Origin: an uncultured Desulfobacterales bacterium
GTDB lineage: Bacteria > Desulfobacterota > Desulfobacteria > Desulfobacterales > JAFDCJ01
Length of the DNA: 18,071 bases
NCBI GenBank assembly: GCA_945787595.1
Contig: CALZJV010000041.1
Location: 1 to 18,071 of the forward strand
Reading direction: 5' to 3'
The stretch's first letter is position 1. Each line of letters opens with the position of its first letter. Under the pieces are notes generated by a model. It saw nothing but the letters and a program-made list of their open reading frames with translations. It ran no database searches and had not been told where the DNA came from. Below, piece after piece: positions 1-6,561 of the stretch. The position numbers were made by a program, and so were the translations under genes.

Positions 1-2191
1 TCATGACGCCGAGGCCCAGTGTACGATATTCCATAACGATATTCGTTCCTATGGCAAGGATTTCGAACCATTTTACCATAGAACCGAGCAACTTCCCGGG
101 GTTCGGTTTATAAGAAGCTACGTATCGATCGGAAAAGAGATCCCGCAAAGCAAGAATGTCACTATCAGATACGCTACGGCCGAAGACGGCGTAAAGGAAG
201 AGGAATTCGATCTGGTGGTATTATCCATAGGGTTGAATCCCCCTGCTGAAGTGGAAAAATTGGCTGACATGTATGGCATCGAGCTCAATACTCACGGATT
301 CTGTAAAGCAATGCCTTCCAATCCGATGGCGACCACCAGGCCTGGGATCTACATCAGCGGCGCCTTCCAGGGTCCGATGGATATCCCCGAGTCGGTTTTT
401 TCCGCCGGCGGAGCCGCCTCCCAATGTGGTGAATTCCTTGACTACCGGCGCGGGAAGCTGTCCAAAGAAAGGATCTATCCAGCGGAAAAGGATGTCTCGG
501 AAGAAGAGGCCAGGATAGGTGTTTTTGTGTGTCATTGTGGCGCTAATATCGGCAGAGTGGTCGATGTTCCTGCCACGGTTGAATATGTCAAAACCTTACC
601 CAACGTTGTCTACGCTACGGAACAGCTGTTTTCATGTGCGACTGATTCCGCCCATTCAATAACGGAGACAATCCGGGATAAGGGACTCAATCGAGTGGTT
701 GTCGCGGCCTGCTCTCCCAGGACCCTTGAACCGTTATTCCGGGACACCCTTCGGGAGGCGGGAATTAATCAATACTTCTTCGACATGGCCAATATCAGAG
801 AACATTGTTCCTGGGTCCACTCTCGCGAAAAGGAGGATGCCACCGTAAAAGCCAAGGATATAACCCGAATGTCGGTCGCACGCGCTTGCCATTTACAGCC
901 ACTTCAGGAAATTGATCTGCCGGTCAACAAGACGGCCTTAGTGGTGGGTGGAGGAATCGCCGGCATGACGTGTGCTCTTTCCATCGCCAACCAGGGACAT
1001 GCGGTTTACCTGCTGGAAAGGGATACAGACCTGGGGGGAACGGCCAGAAGAATCCATTACACTCTGGATGGGATGGATGTTCAGGCCTATTTAGGGGATC
1101 TGGCGCGCAAGGTTTATCAGCACCCCTTAATAGATGTACATATGGATGCCATCATCACAGAGGCTACCGGTTATGTCGGAAATTTCATAACCAAGGTGAA
1201 GTCTGAAAGAGGAATCACAGAAATAAAACATGGCGCAACCGTCATTGCTACGGGTGCTGATGAATATAAACCCACCGACTACCTTTATGGAGATGATGAT
1301 CGGGTAGTAACCCAGTTGGAATTGGGCGAGCAAATCGCCAAAGGAGAAGAAAGGCTGATCAACGCCCAGAGTCTGGTGATGATCCAATGCGTCGGCTGCA
1401 GACAAGCGGACCGGGATTACTGCGCCCGAGTATGCTGCAGCCATGCTATAAAAAATGCCTTGAAATTAAAAAAGATAAATCCCCAGATGGATATCACCAT
1501 TCTCTTTCGCGATATCCGAACGTATGGGTTCTCAGAGGATTATTACCGCGAAGCGTCAAATAACGATGTTAAGTTTATCCGCTACGAGCCTGATGATAAA
1601 CCCCAGGTGGAGGCTGTTGAAGCGGAAGGCCGGCCTGTTTTAAGGGTTACCTTGCCGGATTATATTTTAGGTCGGAAGCTTGCGATAGATGCCGATTACC
1701 TTGCTTTGTCAGCTGCCGTTATTCCCTCCGCAGGCAACAGGGAAATATCTCAATTTTTCAAGGTCTCTTTGGGACCAGATGAATTTTTTAAAGAAGCCCA
1801 CGTCAAATTAAGACCGGTTGAGTTTGCTACCGAAGGCGTATATCTTTGTGGATTGGCTCACTATCCCAAGCACATACCGGAAGCGATCAACCAGGCTCAT
1901 GGAGCTGCAAGTCGAGCGTTGACCTTTCTCTCACATGATATCGTCACCGTCTCCGGTTCTTTTTGCGAGGTAAAAGAGAACGATTGTGTATCGTGTGGGG
2001 CATGTATTACAGTTTGTACGTATGGCGCCATAGAGTTTCGTGAGACACCACAAGGCAGAAAGGCCTGGGTTAATCCTGTTCTCTGCAAAGGAGATGGACT
2101 CTGTAGCGCAAAGTGTCCAACAAATGCTATTTTTCTAAAGCACTTTACCGATGAAGACCTCTTGAGCCAAATTGATGCGGCGTTCGGTTAG
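1..2191 (+). CDS. bamE: BamE-like tandem HdrA flavin/iron-sulfur protein of class II benzoyl-CoA reductase (5' end outside window)
   Basis: The frame is open from the left edge (first full codon at base 2) to the TAG at 2189-2191, giving 729 residues. The left part is the C-terminal part of one HdrA module (to about base 505). A second, complete HdrA module follows: it begins with the HdrA hallmark VFVCHCGANIG (about 520-552), has an FAD-binding VVGGGIAG (941-964), the HdrA cysteine block CVGCRQADRDYCARVCC (from about 1390), and ends in a two-cluster ferredoxin domain. The first cluster motif is CVSCGACITVC (1985-2017). The second is CKGDGLCSAKCP (2084-2119), where the second canonical Cys is Asp (codon 2093-2095). 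Known: HdrA proteins are flavin-based electron-bifurcating subunits, and BamE of the W-containing benzoyl-CoA reductase complex is a tandem HdrA. The Bam assignment rests on the neighbours bamF-bamI; another HdrA-NuoEF module is the alternative. The first methionine-like codon (GTG 215) is not the start, since homology continues to the edge. Confidence 0.82.
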   Translation, partial: HDAEAQCTIFHNDIRSYGKDFEPFYHRTEQLPGVRFIRSYVSIGKEIPQSKNVTIRYATAEDGVKEEEFDLVVLSIGLNPPAEVEKLADMYGIELNTHGFCKAMPSNPMATTRPGIYISGAFQGPMDIPESVFSAGGAASQCGEFLDYRRGKLSKERIYPAEKDVSEEEARIGVFVCHCGANIGRVVDVPATVEYVKTLPNVVYATEQLFSCATDSAHSITETIRDKGLNRVVVAACSPRTLEPLFRDTLREAGINQYFFDMANIREHCSWVHSREKEDATVKAKDITRMSVARACHLQPLQEIDLPVNKTALVVGGGIAGMTCALSIANQGHAVYLLERDTDLGGTARRIHYTLDGMDVQAYLGDLARKVYQHPLIDVHMDAIITEATGYVGNFITKVKSERGITEIKHGATVIATGADEYKPTDYLYGDDDRVVTQLELGEQIAKGEERLINAQSLVMIQCVGCRQADRDYCARVCCSHAIKNALKLKKINPQMDITILFRDIRTYGFSEDYYREASNNDVKFIRYEPDDKPQVEAVEAEGRPVLRVTLPDYILGRKLAIDADYLALSAAVIPSAGNREISQFFKVSLGPDEFFKEAHVKLRPVEFATEGVYLCGLAHYPKHIPEAINQAHGAASRALTFLSHDIVTVSGSFCEVKENDCVSCGACITVCTYGAIEFRETPQGRKAWVNPVLCKGDGLCSAKCPTNAIFLKHFTDEDLLSQIDAAFG

Positions 2192-2330
2192 GCGGTTGTG
2201 CCCGTTTGCCCGTTGAGTCGGTTTAGCCGGTTTACCCGTCAACCGGTTAAGGGACTAACGGGCGCAACCGGCGAACGGGCTCAACGGGCCCACGGGCTCA
2301 ACGGGCGCAACGGGCAAACGGGCCTAACCG
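2185..2330. repeat. GC-rich degenerate 9-mer tandem repeat with long inverted arms
   Basis: The bamE-bamF gap is almost wholly built of 7-9 base units related to CAACGGGCN. On the right side they run head to tail (for example 2282-2290, 2299-2307, 2308-2316). On the left side they appear as the complement (GCCCGTTTG, GCCCGTTGA). The 16-mer GCCCGTTTGCCCGTTG at 2200-2215 is exactly complementary to 2308-2323, and CGGTTAGG at 2185-2192 to CCTAACCG at 2323-2330. Transcribed, it can form a large cruciform-like hairpin. The left arm includes the last codons and stop of bamE, and the right arm ends 22 bases before the bamF ATG. There is no T-run, so it is not a classical terminator. It may be a repeat-expansion element or an mRNA stability or attenuation structure within the operon. 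Confidence 0.85.
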
Positions 2331-2352
2331 AGAACAAAGGAGCTGAGGACGC

Positions 2353-3120
2353 ATGACTACAGGACTTAAATTTAAACCAAAAGTATTGGGTTTTGTATGC
2401 CATTGGTGAGCATACGGCGCTGCTGACATGGCTGGAGTTTCCAGACTGCAATATTCAACTGAAATCAGGCTTATTCGCGTCATGTGTTCCGGTAGAGTCG
2501 ACCTGGAATTTGTATTCAGAGCCCTCTCAAACGGAACAGACGGGGTGTTTATTGGTGGTTGCCGTCTCAACGAATGTAACTATATCACTCACGGAAATTA
2601 CGATGCATTAAGCAATGTCCTTCTATGTAGAAGGATTATGGAACACATAGGGCTGAACCCGGAAAGGTTAAGGATTGAATTTATGTCTTCCGGTGATGGA
2701 ATTCTTCTTGCCGAAGTTATTAATGATTTTTGCAAGAAAGTGGAGGAAATAGGACCTCTTGGTAAAAGCGAAGGAATAGACGAAAAAGGATTAAAGTTCA
2801 AACTTGAAGCAGTTACTAAATTAATCCCCTACCTTAAGCTGGTGGAAAGGGAAAGGCTGAGAGTACCTATTAAATCGGAAGAAGCATATAATAAATTTTT
2901 CAGCAGTGACGAGGTAAACCGCTTATTTAATGAATTAATCTTAGATAAATTGGCAATAAGCCAAATTATGTTACTCCTGGGAGAAAAACCCCTTTCAACT
3001 GGAGAAATGTCTGAGATTTTAGGCTTAAACCCGTCTGAAGTATCAAGACACATGAATAGCTCATCAAGGCACGGATTCGTCAGGTACGATGAAAGCCGGA
3101 AGCGCTTTGCTCTGGCCTAA
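2353..3120 (+). CDS. bamF: BamF-like MvhD-family iron-sulfur selenoprotein with C-terminal winged helix
   Basis: The gene is read from ATG 2353 (AGGAG at 2338-2342) through an in-frame TGA at 2407-2409 to TAA at 3118-3120, giving 255 residues with selenocysteine as residue 19. The N-terminus then reads as an MvhD/FrhD delta-subunit domain: VLGFVCHWU-AYGAADMAG, with C16-H-W-U19 as a CxxU pair, then MCSGRVD (C45) and GGCRLNECNY (C70, C75), the family's [2Fe-2S] ligand pattern. Starting at the later in-frame ATG (2428) would delete this conserved block. Residues about 200-255 (TGEMSEILGLNPSEVSRHM) look like an ArsR-type winged helix fused to the end. Known: MvhD-type subunits pass electrons to HdrA, and BamF in the benzoyl-CoA reductase complex is a selenoprotein. 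The preceding HdrA gene and following NuoEF genes fit that role. MvhD-family membership is near certain; the Bam label is slightly less so. Confidence 0.85.
2407..2450 (+). promoter_or_regulatory. UGA selenocysteine codon and candidate bacterial SECIS hairpin
   Basis: The TGA at 2407-2409 is followed by CTGGA (2432-2436), the loop GTT (2437-2439) and TCCAG (2440-2444), a 5-bp stem whose loop starts with G. The loop lies about 27 bases after the TGA. Known: bacterial SECIS elements sit inside the coding region, with a small apical stem-loop roughly 16-37 bases downstream of UGA and a G early in the loop. TGC (2421-2423) can also pair with GCA (2448-2450) as a lower stem with an internal loop. 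The fit is good but was judged by eye, without a folding calculation. SelB and selC (tRNA-Sec) are not in the window. Confidence 0.65.
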
Positions 3121-3160
3121 TGTGAAAGAGCAGGCAGTGAATTAGACCCTTAGAGATTCT

Positions 3161-3184
3161 TTTCTGACAACATGTTGTCAGAAA
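3161..3184. repeat. Perfect 24-bp palindrome downstream of bamF
   Basis: The half site TTTCTGACAACA is followed directly by its exact complement TGTTGTCAGAAA, with no central spacer. It begins 41 bases after the bamF stop. It is not followed by a T-run, so a factor-independent terminator is unlikely. A dimeric regulator's operator, or an RNA hairpin that protects the bamF 3' end, fits better. An exact match of this length is unlikely by chance. Confidence 0.85.
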
Positions 3185-3253
3185 CTGAAGGTTTCAGCCC
3201 GCCCTGGTGCGATTTGACGGATTTTTTACTGTTCACTGTAGGAGATTCCAATA

Positions 3254-3337
3254 ATGTCTTATCCTCCAGAATCATACAAAGTTAGGTCTGGGCCAGGGGT
3301 GTCGGCGTGTCAGGTGTCAGGAAAAGGGAGTCACTAA
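3254..3337 (+). CDS. Possible 27-residue ORF or gene-start remnant between bamF and bamG
   Basis: A good Shine-Dalgarno AGGAG (3240-3244) stands 9 bases before ATG 3254. The frame gives 27 residues beginning MSYPPESYKVRSGPG and stops at TAA 3335-3337. From about residue 16 the codons run into the GGTGTCAGG repeat that also occurs at 8835-8904, so the last part of the peptide is repeat-derived. It could be the start of a former gene cut off by the repeat, or chance. I recognise no family. Confidence 0.2.
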   Translation: MSYPPESYKVRSGPGVSACQVSGKGSH

Positions 3338-3414
3338 GTACTAATGCCTGCTAAATTAGCTTTGAGTTATTCTGAAATCGTAACTTTTTTTAATAAAATG
3401 ATTAACATCCTTAA

Positions 3415-3450
3415 TTTTAGGCATTTTAGGCATTTTTGACACTTTAGGCA
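3415..3450. repeat. Four tandem 9-bp units (TTTTAGGCA) upstream of bamG
   Basis: Units lie at 3415-3423 and 3424-3432 (both TTTTAGGCA), 3433-3441 (TTTTTGACA, degenerate) and 3442-3450 (CTTTAGGCA). The array ends 87 bases before the bamG start. Iteron-like direct repeats in this position may bind a regulator of bamGHI. The core TTTAGGC recurs as a true palindrome at 14402-14417. The repeat is seen directly; the function is inference. Confidence 0.7.
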
Positions 3451-3537
3451 TTTGCTAGTTATATCTCTGCTCTCAAACCGCCTCAATCAGGCCACTTGAT
3501 CTAAGCGCAGACTTGGAAGGAATTTAGGATAGCGGAT

Positions 3538-3990
3538 ATGGATAACGATAGAATCGATCAGATTATTGATAAACATCAGGGCCAAGCCAGTTCACTGATT
3601 CAAGTGTTGCTGGCAATTCAGAGCGAAAATCATTGGCTTCCTAAGGAAGCATTAGAGAGGGTCGGCGAGAAATTACAAGTTCCTTTAACCCAAATACAGC
3701 ACATCGCTACCTTTTATAAAGCCTTTAGTTTAGTTCCCAAAGGAAATTATGAAATTCACATCTGTATGGGTACGGCCTGTCATGTTCGTGGTGCGATGCG
3801 TGTCCTCGACACGGTGCAAGACCTGACTGGAATTAAACCTGGTGAAACAGACTTGGATTTGAAATTCAGCCTGGAGACAGTTAACTGCCTCGGTTGTTGT
3901 GCTTTAGGACCGGTGATGGAAATCGATGGCAAGACTCACGGTAAGATGGCGCCGAGCGAGACGGCAGACGTGTTAAAAAACTATGAGTAG
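3538..3990 (+). CDS. bamG: BamG-like NuoE-type [2Fe-2S] thioredoxin-fold subunit
   Basis: The gene encodes 150 residues, the usual size for NuoE/HndA-type proteins. A helical N-terminal half (including the family's LPKEALERVGEKL and IQHIATFYKAF) leads into the thioredoxin-like half. The ligands are C76 and C81 (ICMGTACHVRG) and C117 and C121 (NCLGCCALGP), giving one [2Fe-2S] cluster. Such subunits pair with a NuoF-type flavoprotein in NADH-dependent electron transfer. The ribosome site AGGA (3526-3529) is 8 bases before ATG. bamH begins 9 bases after its stop, so the two are coupled. In the Bam complex this subunit would join NADH oxidation at BamH to the HdrA part. The Bam label comes from gene order; the NuoE family call is firm. 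Confidence 0.85.
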   Translation: MDNDRIDQIIDKHQGQASSLIQVLLAIQSENHWLPKEALERVGEKLQVPLTQIQHIATFYKAFSLVPKGNYEIHICMGTACHVRGAMRVLDTVQDLTGIKPGETDLDLKFSLETVNCLGCCALGPVMEIDGKTHGKMAPSETADVLKNYE

Positions 3991-3999
3991 GATAATATT

Positions 4000-5928
4000 A
4001 TGCCACGGATAAATTCACCTACTGAAATGGAAGACTTCAGGAAAGACATCCTGTCAAAAAGAGACCCAAATAAACCTTGTATTACACTCTGTTCCGGATC
4101 TGCTTGCAATGCTACCGGTAGTGGAAAAGTCGCTGCGAGTATTGAAGCCGAGATTGAAAAACAAGGCTTAAGTGCTGAGGTGGACGTCAGGAAAACGGGT
4201 TGTCATGGATTTTGTGAGAGGGGTCCCATTATCGTTAATCATCCTGAGGAAAGCTGCTATTTCCAAATAAAGCCTGAAGATGTACCTGAAATTATATCCC
4301 AGGCTATAAAGGATAAGAAGGTCGTAGAGCGCTTACTCTATAGCGACCCCGACACCGATGAAAAGATAATTTACGAATCTGAAATCCCCTTTTACAAGAA
4401 CCAAGAGCGGCTCGTTTTCGGCTCCAACGGTAGTATTGATCCTAAGAGCATCGATGATTACCTGGCAATTGGCGGTTATTCCGCCTTGGAAAAAGCGCTT
4501 TTCCAGATGGCCCCCGAACAAGTATTGGAAGAGGTCAAAAAATCCAACCTGAGAGGCAGAGGTGGCGGCGGCTTTCCCGCCGGGAGAAAGTGGGAAGAAT
4601 CCCGCAAGGCCCCGGGTGATATAAAATATGTGATCGTCAATGCTGACGAGGGAGACCCCGGCGCTTATATGGATAGGAGCCTTCTCGAGGGGAATCCCCA
4701 CTCCGTCCTCGAGGGGCTGATGATCGGCGCCTATGCCATCGGCTCCCACGAGGGCTATATTTACGTTCGACAGGAATACCCCCTGGCAGTAGAGAATTTG
4801 GCAATCGCTATCAGGCAGGCTGAGGAGTACGGTTTTCTGGGGAAAGACATCCTTGGCTCAGGATTTGGTTTCACTGTTATCGTGCACAAAGGAGCCGGCG
4901 CTTTCGTCTGTGGTGAATCGAGTGCTCTGATGACGGCCTTGGAAGGCAGGGCCGGAGAACCCAGACCGAAATATATCCACACCGCGGTCAAGGGCGTTTG
5001 GGATAACCCCAGCGTTTTGAATAATGTTGAAACATGGGCCAATGTTCCGCTTATTATCAATAAAGGCGCTGACTGGTTTACTCAAATTGGAACCGAAAAA
5101 AGCAAGGGCACGAAGATTTTCTCCCTGGTTGGTAAGATCACCAATACCGGCCTTGTGGAGGTGCCAATGGGCATGACCTTAAGAGATATTATCTACGAAA
5201 TAGGCGGTGGAATTCCCGCAGGTAAGAAGTTTAAAGCCGTGCAGACCGGAGGGCCGTCTGGAGGATGTATCCCTGAGAATTTGTTAGATTTGGAAGTCGG
5301 TTTTGATGAACTCACCAAGGCCGGCTCGATGATGGGGTCAGGTGGGATGATCGTGATGGATGAAGATACCTGTATGGTTGATGTTGCCAGGTACTTCATC
5401 GACTTCCTCACGGATGAATCCTGTGGTAAATGCGTCCCCTGCCGCGAAGGCCTGAGGCAGATGCTTAATATCCTCACGAACATCACCAAAGGAAAAGGAA
5501 GCGAGGGTGATATTGAGCTTTTAGAGGAGCTTAGCGAGGTAGCTAAAGAGGCTTCACTTTGTGCATTAGGTACGAGTGCCCCTAACCCGTTTCTTAGCAC
5601 GGTTCGTTATTTCAGAGATGAGTATGAGGCTCACATCAAGGAGCAGAGATGCCCGGCTTTGTCCTGTAAGGAGCTGATCGCGTACCATATTGACCCGGAT
5701 CATTGCAAGGCTTGTATGATTTGCGCAAGGAAGTGCCCTGCCGATGCGGTTGACGGCGGCAAAAAGAAGATCCATATAATTGACCAGGAGAAATGCACCA
5801 AGTGCGGAACTTGCTTTGAAGTTTGCCCGTCCCGCTTTAGTGCGGTGCAGAAGATTTCAGGTCTGCCTGTTCCGCCTCCTATCCCTGAAGAAGAAAGAAT
5901 TATAATCCGAAAGAGCAAAGAAAAATGA
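4000..5928 (+). CDS. bamH: BamH-like NuoF-type NADH-binding FMN/iron-sulfur subunit
   Basis: The protein has 642 residues, the long NuoF form also seen in HndC/HydB-like proteins. The domain order is: an N-terminal thioredoxin-like [2Fe-2S] domain with C31, C36, C68 and C72; the NuoF core with GRGGGGFPAGRKW (186-198) and NADEGDPGAYMDR (214-226) for FMN and NADH; the [4Fe-4S] site SCGKCVPC (C475, C478, C481) with C521; and a C-terminal two-cluster ferredoxin domain (C569/C572/C575/C579 and C599/C602/C605/C609). All core ligands are intact. It is the likely NADH/NAD entry point of the bifurcating benzoyl-CoA reductase complex. The start ATG has AGGA overlapping the bamG stop. Its own stop overlaps the bamI start as ATGA. 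The order with bamE and bamF supports the Bam assignment. Confidence 0.87.
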   Translation: MPRINSPTEMEDFRKDILSKRDPNKPCITLCSGSACNATGSGKVAASIEAEIEKQGLSAEVDVRKTGCHGFCERGPIIVNHPEESCYFQIKPEDVPEIISQAIKDKKVVERLLYSDPDTDEKIIYESEIPFYKNQERLVFGSNGSIDPKSIDDYLAIGGYSALEKALFQMAPEQVLEEVKKSNLRGRGGGGFPAGRKWEESRKAPGDIKYVIVNADEGDPGAYMDRSLLEGNPHSVLEGLMIGAYAIGSHEGYIYVRQEYPLAVENLAIAIRQAEEYGFLGKDILGSGFGFTVIVHKGAGAFVCGESSALMTALEGRAGEPRPKYIHTAVKGVWDNPSVLNNVETWANVPLIINKGADWFTQIGTEKSKGTKIFSLVGKITNTGLVEVPMGMTLRDIIYEIGGGIPAGKKFKAVQTGGPSGGCIPENLLDLEVGFDELTKAGSMMGSGGMIVMDEDTCMVDVARYFIDFLTDESCGKCVPCREGLRQMLNILTNITKGKGSEGDIELLEELSEVAKEASLCALGTSAPNPFLSTVRYFRDEYEAHIKEQRCPALSCKELIAYHIDPDHCKACMICARKCPADAVDGGKKKIHIIDQEKCTKCGTCFEVCPSRFSAVQKISGLPVPPPIPEEERIIIRKSKEK

Positions 5929-6539
5929 ATAAGATCCTTGTGCAGATTGATGGAAAAGAGGTCGAAGCAAGTGAAGGGATGACCGTCTTGGAGGCGGCCC
6001 AAGGTGCCGGCATATCGATACCTACTTTATGTCATCACGAAAAATTGGAACCTTTTGGGGGTTGCCGCCTTTGCATCGTAGAAGTACAGGTTGGCGACTG
6101 GACAAAGCGTGTCGTTTCCTGCGTTTACCCGGCAGAAGAAAATTTGATTGTAAGAACCAGATCTGAGAAGATAGATAAAATTCGCAAAATGATCTTAGAA
6201 CTTCAGCTTTGTCATGCCCCGGATTCACCGGAATTGATAGAATTCGCCAAGGAGTATGGCGCAGACAAAGACCGTTTTGAAAAAGAGGCCTCATTTTGCA
6301 TTCATTGTGGTCTATGTGTAAGATACTGTGCAGAGGTCAAGAAAAAGGACGCTGTTGGATTTGTTGACAGAGGAATAAGGAAAGAGATAAGTTTCATTCC
6401 GGAAATAGCCTCTAAGGAGTGCTGGGACTGCAAAGAATGTTTTCCACTTTGCCCTACTGAGGCACTACAAGCAGCTTTCGTTTTAACTAAATCGCTCATT
6501 TCTTTCCTACCTTCTCTCGAATCCGCCTCAGACAAATAG
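5925..6539 (+). CDS. bamI: BamI-like short NuoG-type iron-sulfur protein
   Basis: The protein has 204 residues and corresponds only to the N-terminal, cluster-bearing part of NuoG, without the molybdopterin-like domain. A plant-ferredoxin-type [2Fe-2S] domain has C36, C47, C50 and C66 (TLCHHEKLEPFGGCRLC). Two [4Fe-4S] motifs follow: CIHCGLCVRYC (125-135) and CWDCKECFPLC (166-176). The His-Cys3 cluster seen between them in NuoG is not evident; only C96 lies in that stretch. The gene starts inside the bamH stop (ATGA), so it is translationally coupled. As in the Bam complex it would act as an electron-relay subunit. The C-terminal tail after residue about 184 is non-descript and ends just 22 bases from the convergent threonine synthase stop. 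Confidence 0.82.
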   Translation: MNKILVQIDGKEVEASEGMTVLEAAQGAGISIPTLCHHEKLEPFGGCRLCIVEVQVGDWTKRVVSCVYPAEENLIVRTRSEKIDKIRKMILELQLCHAPDSPELIEFAKEYGADKDRFEKEASFCIHCGLCVRYCAEVKKKDAVGFVDRGIRKEISFIPEIASKECWDCKECFPLCPTEALQAAFVLTKSLISFLPSLESASDK

Positions 6540-6561
6540 GTAACGATCAACACGGAGGGAA

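Larger units (their letters stand above)
3121..3537. other. 417-base non-coding gap between bamF and bamG
   Basis: This is unusually long for a gap inside a complex-encoding operon. In order it holds a 24-bp perfect palindrome (3161-3184), a Shine-Dalgarno plus short ORF (3254-3337), a GGTGTCAGG repeat fragment (about 3295-3327), a short dyad GCTAA-A-TTAGC (3350-3360), an AT-rich stretch, a four-unit 9-mer tandem repeat (3415-3450) and the bamG ribosome site AGGA (3526-3529). A second promoter for bamGHI in the AT-rich part is plausible, but I cannot pick convincing -35/-10 boxes. Confidence 0.7.

Noticed and set aside
215..2191. HdrA-type gene starting at GTG 215
   Set aside because: The frame is open to the left edge and encodes HdrA-like sequence (for example DIRSYGKDFEPFYHR) before 215, so the gene is cut by the window, not started there.
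2185..2330. CRISPR array between bamE and bamF
   Set aside because: The units are 7-9 bases, contiguous and in both orientations; there are no spacers or CRISPR-length repeats.
2428..3120. Shorter BamF starting at the in-frame ATG after the TGA
   Set aside because: The conserved MvhD N-terminal motif lies upstream across the TGA in the same frame, with a good ribosome site before ATG 2353, so selenocysteine read-through is the better model.
3161..3184. Factor-independent terminator after bamF
   Set aside because: The palindrome is perfect but no T-run follows it, and the stem has no distinct loop.
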